NCBI GenBank assembly: GCA_031548545.1 | Contig: JAVBQY010000019.1 | Span: 1 to 64,000 of the forward strand | Direction of reading: 5' to 3' | Length of the DNA: 64,000 nt | From: UBA932 sp031548545 | GTDB taxonomy: Bacteria; Bacteroidota; Bacteroidia; Bacteroidales; UBA932 | Shown here: positions 32,851 to 41,247 of the stretch, piece by piece | Layout of the letters: each line of letters begins with the position of its first letter | Position numbering within the stretch: position 1 is the first letter of the stretch | Notes under the pieces: model-generated | What the model saw: the letters and a program-made list of their open reading frames with translations, nothing else | Told to the model about the DNA's origin: nothing | The model's database searches: none | Made by a program: the position numbers and the translations under genes

Positions 32851-34764
32851 TTAATTTGTTTCAACGTTAATCTTTACTTTTTCCCGGCGCAACAAGGCCT
32901 CCAGGTCTATAAGGTCATAATATTTTAATACATTGGGTACTACATAACTTAAACCGGACTCTTCCGGCTGGTTTTCCAACAGTTGCATCCATGAACGGAC
33001 GGAGACTCCGGCCTTAATAACAGTGATCGCCTCATCAAACAAAGCCGCATGCAACACGGCGGGATAGGCCTGTCCGTATGCCACAACCTTGACGGCAACG
33101 TCCCGGGCATAGCGCTTACGGATATAATCCACGGCCATCAACACATCTGCAGTCCTTTGCCCCGGCATAGGATAACCAAGGTACATAGCCAGCATCAGTG
33201 CGCTATATTCCCCGGCTCCGCGCAGGTCTATAGCCAGGACCGGCACGCCGCCGGCCAAAGAACGCATCGCCACCGAATCTTCAAAGACGGCGGCTTTACC
33301 GGACTCGTGCACATAAAGCAGCACCTCCCGGGGCGTCCCGGCAGCGGCCGGTTGCAGTAAAAGGCAGGCCAGGTCCGGCTGCCCTCCGGCCGTGAGCTGT
33401 AATTGATGCAGGGTATAAGCAGCCGCAGGCAGCTCTTCCTCCGTCACCCCGGCTAAAGTCCGGTTATAAGTAAACGGCAGAAGATCCTTTACAACCTGGC
33501 AGGCGGCAGCTTTATCATAGGTGGCAAACAAGCCGCGTTGTTTCTCATAACGCCGGGCTATTTTCCGCTCCCGGAGCGAAACCGTCTGTTCACCGGGAAA
33601 ATCCGTCATAACAGATCCGGTAGCCGTGCACTGCAATTCCGCCTCCGTAAAGAGGGTGATCTCCGGCTCCGCCACCTGTATACCCCGGCCGTAAAAACAG
33701 TCCAGGAGAAACCGGAGCGTTGTAACCGGCCGGTCGCCGGACAAACCAGGTGCCACCGGAGCCATATGGCATGTTATGTTTTCTTCATGGCCAAAAGTCT
33801 TATATATCTTTTTTATATCCTCATACGCCTGGCTAAAAGCCGGCGTACCGGCCTTAGCCGCCTTAAAAAATAAGACAGGCTTGGGGGCAAATACGGCAAA
33901 TTGCTCGGGAACGTCCAGCATTTTATAGTTCTCAAAAGGCAGGAGGTGTACGGCATTACTCATCCGGTCGGCACACAGGCGTAAAGCGTTAGATCCCTCA
34001 AAATCGACCATTACCATCGCCTTTAAACGGTCGTCATACACCATCAATACACCGGCCGGCTGTATATCGTTACCGGCAGCAATACAGGCAAGCTGTGCGT
34101 TGTTAACCTCCGGACGGGATTCCAGGTAGTCCAACGCCCGGATATTGTCCCATAATTCTTCATTTGCCAGGCCGCTACCCATCAACAAAGAAGCGGTGCT
34201 GAGCCGGATTTGTTCCTGTTCCGCGGTATATCCGCCGGAAGAGGTATATTGCCGGCGCTCTCCACCGTTCAAAGGATCCGCAAGCAATACGACGAAACCA
34301 TTAGAGGCCAATAACTGCGCCATTTCCTGCTTTTCCTCAACAGCCTTGGACTGGCCTCCCGCCCCGCAGAGGAGCAGTACCGCCGGATACTTTTTTTTAT
34401 CATTAGCTGTCTGAGCAACGGGGATATAAAGATTCGCCGTAACATGATTACCCGGCTCACTCTCATAAACCACCTTCTCCACCACAAAATGCGCGCGCTG
34501 CAAAACGCCGTATGTCTGCGCCTGCAGCGAGAGTTTGGAGGACGGAAGGCTCAATAAGCCGGTATAGGCGACCCTGGAGGACATGGCATAGCGCTCCATC
34601 TGCGACAGCGTCATGAGCTCCCCGGACAAGTGGCCTCTACGAACATTATCCTTATGTTGCAACTGATTGCACATAAAACGATAAAGAGATGTATCTTCCT
34701 GAGCCCTTATTGAGGTAAGGCAACAGCAAGCAAGGCATATCCAACAGCTTATTCTCCGAAGCAT
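32851..34764 (-). CDS. Tandem alpha/beta-hydrolase protein with lost catalytic triad
   Basis: A secreted protein of about 637 residues (signal MLRRISCWICLACCCLTSIR) made of two alpha/beta-hydrolase-like halves. It is a paralogue of the protein encoded at 35996-37975; matching stretches include VVYESEPGNHVTANLYIP, ELWDNIRALDYLESRPEV and VFAPKPVLFF. In the N-terminal half the nucleophile motif GNSGGG of the paralogue reads AAGNDI here, so Ser becomes Gly near residue 231. The Asp-bearing LNDFVD loop is missing, and the His of DDGHG is Pro. All three triad residues are gone, while the fold-defining stretches remain. The ATG at 34764 is preferred over a TTG at 34770. Likely non-catalytic, perhaps binding. 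Confidence 0.75.
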   Translation of the reverse strand: MLRRISCWICLACCCLTSIRAQEDTSLYRFMCNQLQHKDNVRRGHLSGELMTLSQMERYAMSSRVAYTGLLSLPSSKLSLQAQTYGVLQRAHFVVEKVVYESEPGNHVTANLYIPVAQTANDKKKYPAVLLLCGAGGQSKAVEEKQEMAQLLASNGFVVLLADPLNGGERRQYTSSGGYTAEQEQIRLSTASLLMGSGLANEELWDNIRALDYLESRPEVNNAQLACIAAGNDIQPAGVLMVYDDRLKAMVMVDFEGSNALRLCADRMSNAVHLLPFENYKMLDVPEQFAVFAPKPVLFFKAAKAGTPAFSQAYEDIKKIYKTFGHEENITCHMAPVAPGLSGDRPVTTLRFLLDCFYGRGIQVAEPEITLFTEAELQCTATGSVMTDFPGEQTVSLRERKIARRYEKQRGLFATYDKAAACQVVKDLLPFTYNRTLAGVTEEELPAAAYTLHQLQLTAGGQPDLACLLLQPAAAGTPREVLLYVHESGKAAVFEDSVAMRSLAGGVPVLAIDLRGAGEYSALMLAMYLGYPMPGQRTADVLMAVDYIRKRYARDVAVKVVAYGQAYPAVLHAALFDEAITVIKAGVSVRSWMQLLENQPEESGLSYVVPNVLKYYDLIDLEALLRREKVKINVETN

Positions 34765-34770
34765 CGACAA

Positions 34771-35934
34771 TTAATTGTTTTCGTACAACAAAGACGCCAT
34801 GATAAAAGGCCCTACCCCCTTGGCATCGTTACTGCGGATAGGCTCACTCAGGTAATATTCATACGTACCGGGGCGGTAAGGATCCCCGCCCAGGCCGGCT
34901 ACGGCGCAGCAACGGTTCAGGCTCACCAGGCCCTGTTCATCTACGGAAATAAACTGTTTCAGGATACCCTGATAGCCCTTATCGGCTACGGCCCGGTAGG
35001 AGGCATCGATGTAATTATTTTTTACGGCTTTCAACAAGGCATAGGTAAACATGCAGGAGCAGGTTGCTTCCAGGTAGTTGCCCTCTTTACCGCCTTTATC
35101 CATCACCTGCCACCATACCCCGGTGCTGTCCTGGTAGTTGGCTACACCCCGGGCCAGGGTATTCAGAATATGAATGAGCGAATCACGGCGCGGATGCTGT
35201 GCCGGAATAAAATCCAACACATCTACCAGTGCCATGGCATACCAGCCCATGGCACGTCCCCAGACCTGCGAGGCCTGTCCGGTCAATGCATCGGCCCAGG
35301 CCTGTTCACGGCTCTCGTCCCAGGCATGGCGGAAAAGGCCTGTAGCCGGATCATAAGTGTGCCGTCCCACAAGGACAAACTGATTGATCACGTCATCATA
35401 CAACGAATCGGGTTCCTGATAGCGGGTGATATACTCGGCATAAAAAGGAGCGCCCATATACAAGCCGTCCAGCCACATCTGGTGGGGGTAGCGCTGTTTA
35501 TGCCAGAAGCCGCCTTCAGTAGTACGCGGCTGGCTGGCCAATTGTTCACGCAACTGCAGGATGGCCGTATGGTATTTTTCTTTCTTTGTTTTGTCATACA
35601 AGGCGAACAACATCCGGCCGGAAGTAATATGATCGATATTATAATTCGTCAACTTGTAAGTCTTGATTTCGCCGGCGGCATTGATCATCGTATCAGCATA
35701 GGCTTCAATATAGTCGAAATAGCCGGCATCACCGGTTTTTTCACTCAGCTGAATAAAAGCCAGGCCTTCCAACCCAAGGGTATAGTCCCATTTGAGTTTG
35801 GTTTGAAAGTCGAGCTGCCAGGCTTGCGGATTACGGAGCATTTCGGAGTCGGCCATGCGCACGGACCAGGGCTTTTCCTGCGTGCAGGCAGTAAGGGAGA
35901 GTAACAGGGAAAGGAATAATGTCAGGGCTTTCAT
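34771..35934 (-). CDS. GH105 unsaturated rhamnogalacturonyl/galacturonyl hydrolase
   Basis: A lipoprotein of about 387 residues with signal KALTLFLSLLLSLTACTQ and a lipobox at LTAC. The (alpha/alpha)6 barrel shows RYPHQMWLDGLYMGAPFY, with the catalytic Asp, and WGRAMGWYAMALVDVLDFIP, as in YteR/GH105 and GH88 enzymes. It removes unsaturated uronic acid from the end of oligosaccharides made by lyases such as the two PL1 enzymes here. The ATG at 35934 is taken; the ATG at 35982 adds 16 residues from AT-rich filler before a good signal peptide. Confidence 0.9.
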   Translation of the reverse strand: MKALTLFLSLLLSLTACTQEKPWSVRMADSEMLRNPQAWQLDFQTKLKWDYTLGLEGLAFIQLSEKTGDAGYFDYIEAYADTMINAAGEIKTYKLTNYNIDHITSGRMLFALYDKTKKEKYHTAILQLREQLASQPRTTEGGFWHKQRYPHQMWLDGLYMGAPFYAEYITRYQEPDSLYDDVINQFVLVGRHTYDPATGLFRHAWDESREQAWADALTGQASQVWGRAMGWYAMALVDVLDFIPAQHPRRDSLIHILNTLARGVANYQDSTGVWWQVMDKGGKEGNYLEATCSCMFTYALLKAVKNNYIDASYRAVADKGYQGILKQFISVDEQGLVSLNRCCAVAGLGGDPYRPGTYEYYLSEPIRSNDAKGVGPFIMASLLYENN

Positions 35935-35995
35935 ACTGGTAAATTGAAAATTAAAGATAAGGTATAAATAGTAAATATACAAAGTTTAAATTGAT

Positions 35996-37975
35996 TTACG
36001 GTTGTACTACGGAAATACGGACACCGCTATGTTCAAGCATACGCACCAGATCGGGCCAGTCATAATACTTCAATGCGGCGGGAAGCACATGAATAAACTG
36101 ATTTCTCGCAAGTGGAGTATCCAACAATTGCCGCCATGAGCGCAGCGCGGCCTCTCCCCGTATGCTTTTGACCGGAGGCGCCAGCGCAGCAGCGTGCAGG
36201 GCTACCGGATAAGTCGCTCCTTTAACCAGGAGATTGATCTCCGCCCCATCGCCTACCTGCGAGCGTATAAAGCCCAGGGTATTCAAAAGGTCTGTCACCC
36301 GTTGCGTGAGCAGCGGACGACCGGTATGAAGGGCTATAATGGCATTACGATAGGCGTCATTCATAAATTTCGGATCGTTTCTATCTGCCCGGTCACGGGT
36401 CTCTCCCATGCCGCGCAGGTCAACGGCTACGATTGTTTCGCCACGACGAAGGGCCTCCCGGACAGCCGTATCGGCAAAGACTTTATCCTTACCTTCCTCA
36501 TTGAGGTAGAGTAGTATTTTCGACGCAGCCCCGGAACAGGAGGCGGATGATCCGGCCGGTAGCCACAGGAGCGGCAAGGGGGGCTCACCGCCGGCATGCA
36601 ATATAATTTTAGTACTGTCGACCCATTCGGCCGCCGGCAAACTGAGCGGTCGCATATACAAATAATTCCACAGGCGGAGTGTATAGGACTCCGGCCGTTC
36701 CGACAAGAAACCTTCGTGCTGGCTACCGGCTCCAGCGCTTTCCCTGTTTATTTGTTGTATACTGCGCGCTCCGGGGTAATTGGTCAGCACCTGTCCGGTA
36801 GCCGTACAATGCAACGCTTTCTCCGTGAACAAGGCCAATGCAGGTTCTTTAACAGGGCTGTTATCTCCATAAAAATGCCGGCGCAGGAATTGCACCGCCG
36901 CCTCCCGCTTAGGACGGGAAATACCATGTCCGTCATCTGCCGTGAACAGGGCTACATCATCCGGCCGGCCATATACCGTATAGACTTTTTTCAGTTCCTT
37001 GTAAGCTCTTTCGGCGCCGGCATAATCCACAAAATCATTCAGGCCGGCCAGTATCAGGACCGGTTTCGGCGCAAAAACAGTATACAGGGTAGGGATTTCC
37101 AAGCCGTCACGCCCTTCAAAAGGCAGATGCTGACAGCCGTCATCGGGACCACGCAGCTCCATCCAACGGTACCGGAGGCTGAAATAACTACAGGGAATGG
37201 CTGCTTTTACCCGCGGATCAAAGGCGGCAAAATAATCTACCTGCGCCCCGCCGCCGGAATTGCCGATACAGGCTATGCGGGCGGTGTCCACCTCCGCACG
37301 GGTGAGCAGGTAATCCAATCCGCGTACATTATCCCAGAGTTCATAGGCTGCAACAGAGGAGCCTGTAAGTATGGCGCCGGCATTCAGCAGCGTATGTTCC
37401 GTAGTGCTGCCGCGGGTCTGAGATTTCGCCTGTCCGTCCAACAGCTGAATACGCTCTCCCTGCCCCACCGGTTCAATGGCCAGCACTATAAAGCCATTTA
37501 AGGCCAGGAGTTGTGCGGTCTGCTGATAAGAAGGCGTGGCCTTACCGCTCATTTCATGGCCACAGAAAAGCAGTACGGCCGGGTATTTTCCGGACTTGCC
37601 GGGAGTCGTTGCAGCGTTGGCCCGGCGGGAAGGCGATTGGGGAATATACAGATTGGCCGGCACATGAAATCCGGGCCGGCTCTCATACACGATTTTTTCC
37701 AGTTTGAAACCATCCCCCAGCAGGGTGCCGGTCACGACCGGACGAAGGGCTGTTTTTACAAGGGGCAGCCCCAATAACTTTACATAACGCACCTTGGCGG
37801 CTACGGCATAGGCCTGTAAACGTTCAACCGATTGCAGGGCGCTGTCCAGGGCCTCCGACCGCCTATCTTCCTGAGCCAGCATACTGCGGACCAGGTAGGC
37901 ATTCAAGGTATTGTCCGCCCGATACGGCAGGACACGGCTGTCCTGCGCACGAACCGGCGTCAGCGCAACAAGCAA
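35996..37975 (-). CDS. Tandem alpha/beta-hydrolase, probable pectin esterase (catalytic)
   Basis: A protein of about 659 residues or slightly more. The N-terminal hydrolase half has a full triad: nucleophile Ser in CIGNSGGG (about residue 240), Asp in LAGLNDFVD (about 314/317) and His in DDGHG (about 350). The C-terminal half has a similar fold but no GxSxG motif (VKGATYP). Such proteins in Bacteroidota pectin loci are usually called acetylxylan esterase-like; deacetylation or demethylation of pectin is inferred from context. No ATG opens the frame. The only common start is a TTG at 37975, which leaves a signal too short (MLVALTPVRAQ). The open frame continues upstream through an AT-rich repeat encoding YSLFTIRYSLFIF. 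Confidence 0.75.
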   Translation of the reverse strand: MLVALTPVRAQDSRVLPYRADNTLNAYLVRSMLAQEDRRSEALDSALQSVERLQAYAVAAKVRYVKLLGLPLVKTALRPVVTGTLLGDGFKLEKIVYESRPGFHVPANLYIPQSPSRRANAATTPGKSGKYPAVLLFCGHEMSGKATPSYQQTAQLLALNGFIVLAIEPVGQGERIQLLDGQAKSQTRGSTTEHTLLNAGAILTGSSVAAYELWDNVRGLDYLLTRAEVDTARIACIGNSGGGAQVDYFAAFDPRVKAAIPCSYFSLRYRWMELRGPDDGCQHLPFEGRDGLEIPTLYTVFAPKPVLILAGLNDFVDYAGAERAYKELKKVYTVYGRPDDVALFTADDGHGISRPKREAAVQFLRRHFYGDNSPVKEPALALFTEKALHCTATGQVLTNYPGARSIQQINRESAGAGSQHEGFLSERPESYTLRLWNYLYMRPLSLPAAEWVDSTKIILHAGGEPPLPLLWLPAGSSASCSGAASKILLYLNEEGKDKVFADTAVREALRRGETIVAVDLRGMGETRDRADRNDPKFMNDAYRNAIIALHTGRPLLTQRVTDLLNTLGFIRSQVGDGAEINLLVKGATYPVALHAAALAPPVKSIRGEAALRSWRQLLDTPLARNQFIHVLPAALKYYDWPDLVRMLEHSGVRISVVQP

Positions 37976-37980
37976 AAATA

Positions 37981-38043
37981 TGAATAGTGAATAACGAATA
38001 GTGAATAGTGAATAATAAATAATGAACCGAGCGAAGCGAGGGG
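37981..38043. repeat. Degenerate GAATAGTGAATAATGAAT tract with GAACCGAGCGAAGCGAGGG tail
   Basis: Near-tandem units such as GAATAGTGAATAACGAATAG run from 37982 to about 38023 and end in GAACCGAGCGAAGCGAGGGG. A sister copy is at 47402-47444. Read on the minus strand it is open in frame with the hydrolase gene downstream and encodes a hydrophobic stretch. Confidence 0.7.
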
Positions 38044-38044
38044 G

Positions 38045-39571
38045 TTAGTTTATTACTACATTTTTTGCATTGCGGTAGATGATGGGGTCGCCGGTCTTGG
38101 GAAAAATCTGTACATTGTTGAGGGTCACACCATCGGTCTCGGAAATCACAGCGCCGGTATCGGCATGGATATAAATATTTTTAAGGGATACGTTTTTCAC
38201 ATTCATTTCCGGCAGGCCGTTAAAGTACATGGCCCTTCCGGCTCCCTGGCACACTACGTTTTTAATGTTGATATTACGGAACTGGGGCGTAGTTTCATCC
38301 ACCGCTTGCAATACCACTGGTTGAACATTACCATTAGCCTCATCTTCTTTGGCTTCGAGTGCAGACTTTCCGCCGTAGAAAAGGTCAAAAAGCAAGGGTT
38401 CGGCCGGAATATTTGTCATGTCGATATCCGAAATCCAGATATTTTCCACGATACCGCCGCGACCGCGGGTACTCTTGAAACGCAGGCCCACGTCTGTGCC
38501 CAGGAAAGTACAATCACTCACCTTCACGTTTTTCACCCCGCCGCTCATTTCGCTGCCTACGACAAATCCGCCATGGCCATGGTAAACAATACAACCGTTA
38601 ACAATCATATTTTCGGTGGGTATAGCCCGCCGGCGGCCATCGGCATCTTTACCCGACTTCACGCAGATGGCATCATCGCCCACATCGAAACTGCTGTTGT
38701 ACACCACTACGTTTTTACAACTTTCCACATCCAGTCCGTCACCGTTCTGGGAGTACCAGGGGTTACGCACGGTCAGGTTGCTGATGATCAGGTTTTCGCA
38801 CATCAGGGGATGAATATTCCAGGCCGGAGAATTTTGAAAGGTCAGCCCATCGAGCCATACGTTCTTACAGTTCACCAGGCTCACCATTACGGGACGGAGG
38901 AAATCTTTGATCTCGTTCCATCCGGCCTCGTCCTGTACATTGGGGACATTCTGGTCTATCACATTCAGGCTGCCTTTCAGCGCAGCTTCGGTAGGCCACC
39001 AGGTATTTTTTTTCTCGTTCAAGACCCCTCCGGAGGCCACCAGCTCTTTCCACTGGTTGGCCGTAAGTTTTTCCTTTTTCACGGGACGCCAGGCGCCGCC
39101 GGAACCATCAATCACCCCGTCGCCGGTAATGGCAATGTTGGTCGCGCCCTGTGCCGAGAGCGGGGACTGGCAACGTTTAGTATCAAAACCTTCAAAAGAG
39201 GTTTCGATCAGCGGATACAGGCTGAAATCGGGACTGAAGATAATAACGCCGCCACGTTCCACATGCAAGTTGATATTGCTTTTAAGTACAATAGGCCCTG
39301 TAAACCAGAGTCCGCGCGGTACCACCAGTTTTCCGCCGCCCCTGGCAGACAAGGCGTCAATGGCCTTGGCAAAGGCTTCCGTACAGTTGGTAAGGCCATC
39401 ACCCTTGGCTCCGAAGTCTTTAATATTGACTGCATGTTTGGGAATCACCGGCATTTTCACCTTCTCCATTTTGAAAGGAAGGTCTTTATAAATTTCGTTG
39501 GGAATAACCTGTGCCCGCACTGCAGGGCTAAGCACGAAGCAAAGGGAAAGGAGTAAAAATATCTTTTTCAT
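38045..39571 (-). CDS. GH28 polygalacturonase
   Basis: A secreted 508-residue enzyme (signal KKIFLLLSLCFVLSPAVRAQ) that cleaves polygalacturonate by hydrolysis. The right-handed beta-helix carries the GH28 signatures: SQNGDGLDVES (in place of NTDG), GDDAICVKSG with the two catalytic Asp, HGHGGFVVGSEMSGG with the catalytic-site His, and RFKSTRGRGG (RxK). All are intact. A second GH28 gene (44439-45881) is in the same region; the two share the motif set but differ in length and loops. Confidence 0.95.
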   Translation of the reverse strand: MKKIFLLLSLCFVLSPAVRAQVIPNEIYKDLPFKMEKVKMPVIPKHAVNIKDFGAKGDGLTNCTEAFAKAIDALSARGGGKLVVPRGLWFTGPIVLKSNINLHVERGGVIIFSPDFSLYPLIETSFEGFDTKRCQSPLSAQGATNIAITGDGVIDGSGGAWRPVKKEKLTANQWKELVASGGVLNEKKNTWWPTEAALKGSLNVIDQNVPNVQDEAGWNEIKDFLRPVMVSLVNCKNVWLDGLTFQNSPAWNIHPLMCENLIISNLTVRNPWYSQNGDGLDVESCKNVVVYNSSFDVGDDAICVKSGKDADGRRRAIPTENMIVNGCIVYHGHGGFVVGSEMSGGVKNVKVSDCTFLGTDVGLRFKSTRGRGGIVENIWISDIDMTNIPAEPLLFDLFYGGKSALEAKEDEANGNVQPVVLQAVDETTPQFRNINIKNVVCQGAGRAMYFNGLPEMNVKNVSLKNIYIHADTGAVISETDGVTLNNVQIFPKTGDPIIYRNAKNVVIN

Positions 39572-39574
39572 AAT

Positions 39575-39597
39575 CTATCTATTATTCATTATTCATT
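39575..39597. repeat. Short GAATAATGAATAATAG tract before GH28
   Basis: The plus strand reads TCTATTATTCATTATTCATTTA, the reverse complement of the GAATAATGAATAATAGA unit. It fills the junction between the GH43 stop and the GH28 start. Confidence 0.5.
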
Positions 39598-41218
39598 TAC
39601 TAATCCTGAACCAGTCGACCTCAGCATAACCGCCGTCATTATTGGCGACAGGGCGGGTAGCAAACAAGCCTGCCTTGGCGCCTATCCATTTGCCCTCCCT
39701 GGCCTGGAAAGGCTGACCGACGTTTATGAATCTCTTGTTATCAAGACTATATGCAAAAGTACAAAGGCCTCCTCTGGCAACTTTCACCTGCAGGTAGATA
39801 GTAGCTGCGGCCGGCAGGGCTACCCCGGCATGCACGGTTTCTGCTGTTCCTTTATCTGCCGCCACACAGGAGGACTGGCGGAGCTGCACGCCGTCCTTTG
39901 TGGTTTCCAGGTACAAGGCGGCATAGTCCAGTCCCATAATCACCAAACCGGTTTTTTCACCGCTGATTTTAGGATTAGGCGTAAAATGCAAGGCTGTAGT
40001 CACTGTAAATTCAGGGGCGGGCCATTTCTGCAATAAGAGATTGGGAACATCATAGAGATTCTTATAGCCTCCGGCGACAGGAACGGTAAAAAGCTGTAAT
40101 TTTCCATTGGCGACATCATTGAATGACCACCAGCCCATGGGGTTGGCATGCCATTGCCACTGCAGGCCAAGCACCGGCGCTTCAAACTCATCACTCTCCG
40201 CCGGACTTACTACCGGATAAGTAGCCCCCACATTGGGTTTCTTATAGGTCGCCACCGGATCGCCGCAGCCGTCGCCGTCCTCGTCAAGACCAATCACCGG
40301 CCAATTGTTCTTCCAGCTCATGGGTTGCAAATGTACGACGCGGCCGTAAACAAAGAGGTCCTGGAAGTGAAGGAACCAGTGCTCACCGGTTTTGGTATCC
40401 ACCCAGGCGCCCTGATGAGGGCCGTTCACCTGGCTTTTACCTTGGGCCATTACCACCTTTCGTTCATAAGGGCCCCAGACGTTCTTGGAACGCAGGGCCA
40501 CCTGCCAGCCGGTAGCTACGCCTCCGGCGGGAGCCAAGATATAATAGTAGTCCCCGTATTTATAAAACTTTGGGCCTTCAATCGTTTCATCATCGCGGTG
40601 TCCGTTATAAATGGTACGGCTCTGCCCTACGGCTTTTTTACCGTCGGCCGTAAGCCGTGTCACTGCCAAAATACTTTTAATACCGGCACGGCTTCCCGCG
40701 TAGGCATGCACAAGATAGACCTGCCCGTCTTCATCCCACAGAGGACAGGCATCAATCAGGCCCTTGCCCTCTTTTACCAGCGTCAGCGTATCCCAGGGAC
40801 CTTCGGCTTTTTCCGCAGAAGTCATATAGATACCGTAATCCGGATCACCATAGTAGATATAAAAACGCTTGTTGTGGTAACGTATCGAAGGGGCCCAGAC
40901 GCCATTGCCATGCTGCGGTTTGTCGAATACACCGGCAGGAATAAGCTGATCTACGGCAGCGCCCACCAGGGTCCAGTTCACCAGGTCCCTGGAATGCAAG
41001 ATCTGCAAACCGGGCATGCAGTTAAAACTGGAAGATACCATATAATAATCATCTCCCGCACGACAGACATCCGGATCCGAATAGTCTGCATACAATACAG
41101 GATTTCTGTAGCTGCCGTTACCCAGGTCGGCCACCCAAACGCTTTGCTGTCCAAGGGCCGGTACAACCGCCGCCAGGGATACACAGCTAAAAAATAAAGA
41201 GACTAACACATTATTCAT
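39593..41218 (-). CDS. GH43 glycosidase with C-terminal beta-sandwich
   Basis: A secreted 541-residue enzyme (signal NNVLVSLFFSCVSLAAVVPA). The five-bladed propeller shows the GH43 residues: Asp in YADYSDPDVCRAGDDYY, Asp in DACPLWDEDGQVYLVH, and the general acid Glu in ETIEGPKFYKYGDYYY. The C-terminal part, from about residue 330, is a beta-sandwich (VVSPAESDEFEAPVLGLQWQ, then ENANTG-type strands). Targets are probably arabinose- or xylose-bearing side chains of pectin; the linkage is not predictable from sequence. Its start codon lies within a GAATAATGAAT repeat tract. Confidence 0.9.
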   Translation of the reverse strand: MNNVLVSLFFSCVSLAAVVPALGQQSVWVADLGNGSYRNPVLYADYSDPDVCRAGDDYYMVSSSFNCMPGLQILHSRDLVNWTLVGAAVDQLIPAGVFDKPQHGNGVWAPSIRYHNKRFYIYYGDPDYGIYMTSAEKAEGPWDTLTLVKEGKGLIDACPLWDEDGQVYLVHAYAGSRAGIKSILAVTRLTADGKKAVGQSRTIYNGHRDDETIEGPKFYKYGDYYYILAPAGGVATGWQVALRSKNVWGPYERKVVMAQGKSQVNGPHQGAWVDTKTGEHWFLHFQDLFVYGRVVHLQPMSWKNNWPVIGLDEDGDGCGDPVATYKKPNVGATYPVVSPAESDEFEAPVLGLQWQWHANPMGWWSFNDVANGKLQLFTVPVAGGYKNLYDVPNLLLQKWPAPEFTVTTALHFTPNPKISGEKTGLVIMGLDYAALYLETTKDGVQLRQSSCVAADKGTAETVHAGVALPAAATIYLQVKVARGGLCTFAYSLDNKRFINVGQPFQAREGKWIGAKAGLFATRPVANNDGGYAEVDWFRISK

Positions 41219-41247
41219 TATTCACTATTCATTATTCACTATTATTC
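41209..41247. repeat. GAATAATGAATAGTGAATAATGAATAATG tract at the CE8-GH43 junction
   Basis: The minus strand is an almost pure array of GAATAATGAATAGTGAATAA units. The CE8 stop (TAA at 41234-41232) and its last residues NNSE come from this array, and the GH43 ATG (41218-41216) is one of its ATG units. Confidence 0.7.

Noticed and set aside
31573..32928. A 451-codon open frame on the plus strand opposite uxaC
   Set aside because: Antisense shadow of a clear uronate isomerase gene; no promoter box or recognisable domain.
38165..39556. A 463-codon open frame on the plus strand opposite the GH28 gene
   Set aside because: It mirrors the GH28 gene codon for codon. GH28 has signal peptide and all catalytic motifs, while the antisense product shows no domain and is His/Gly-rich as such shadows are.
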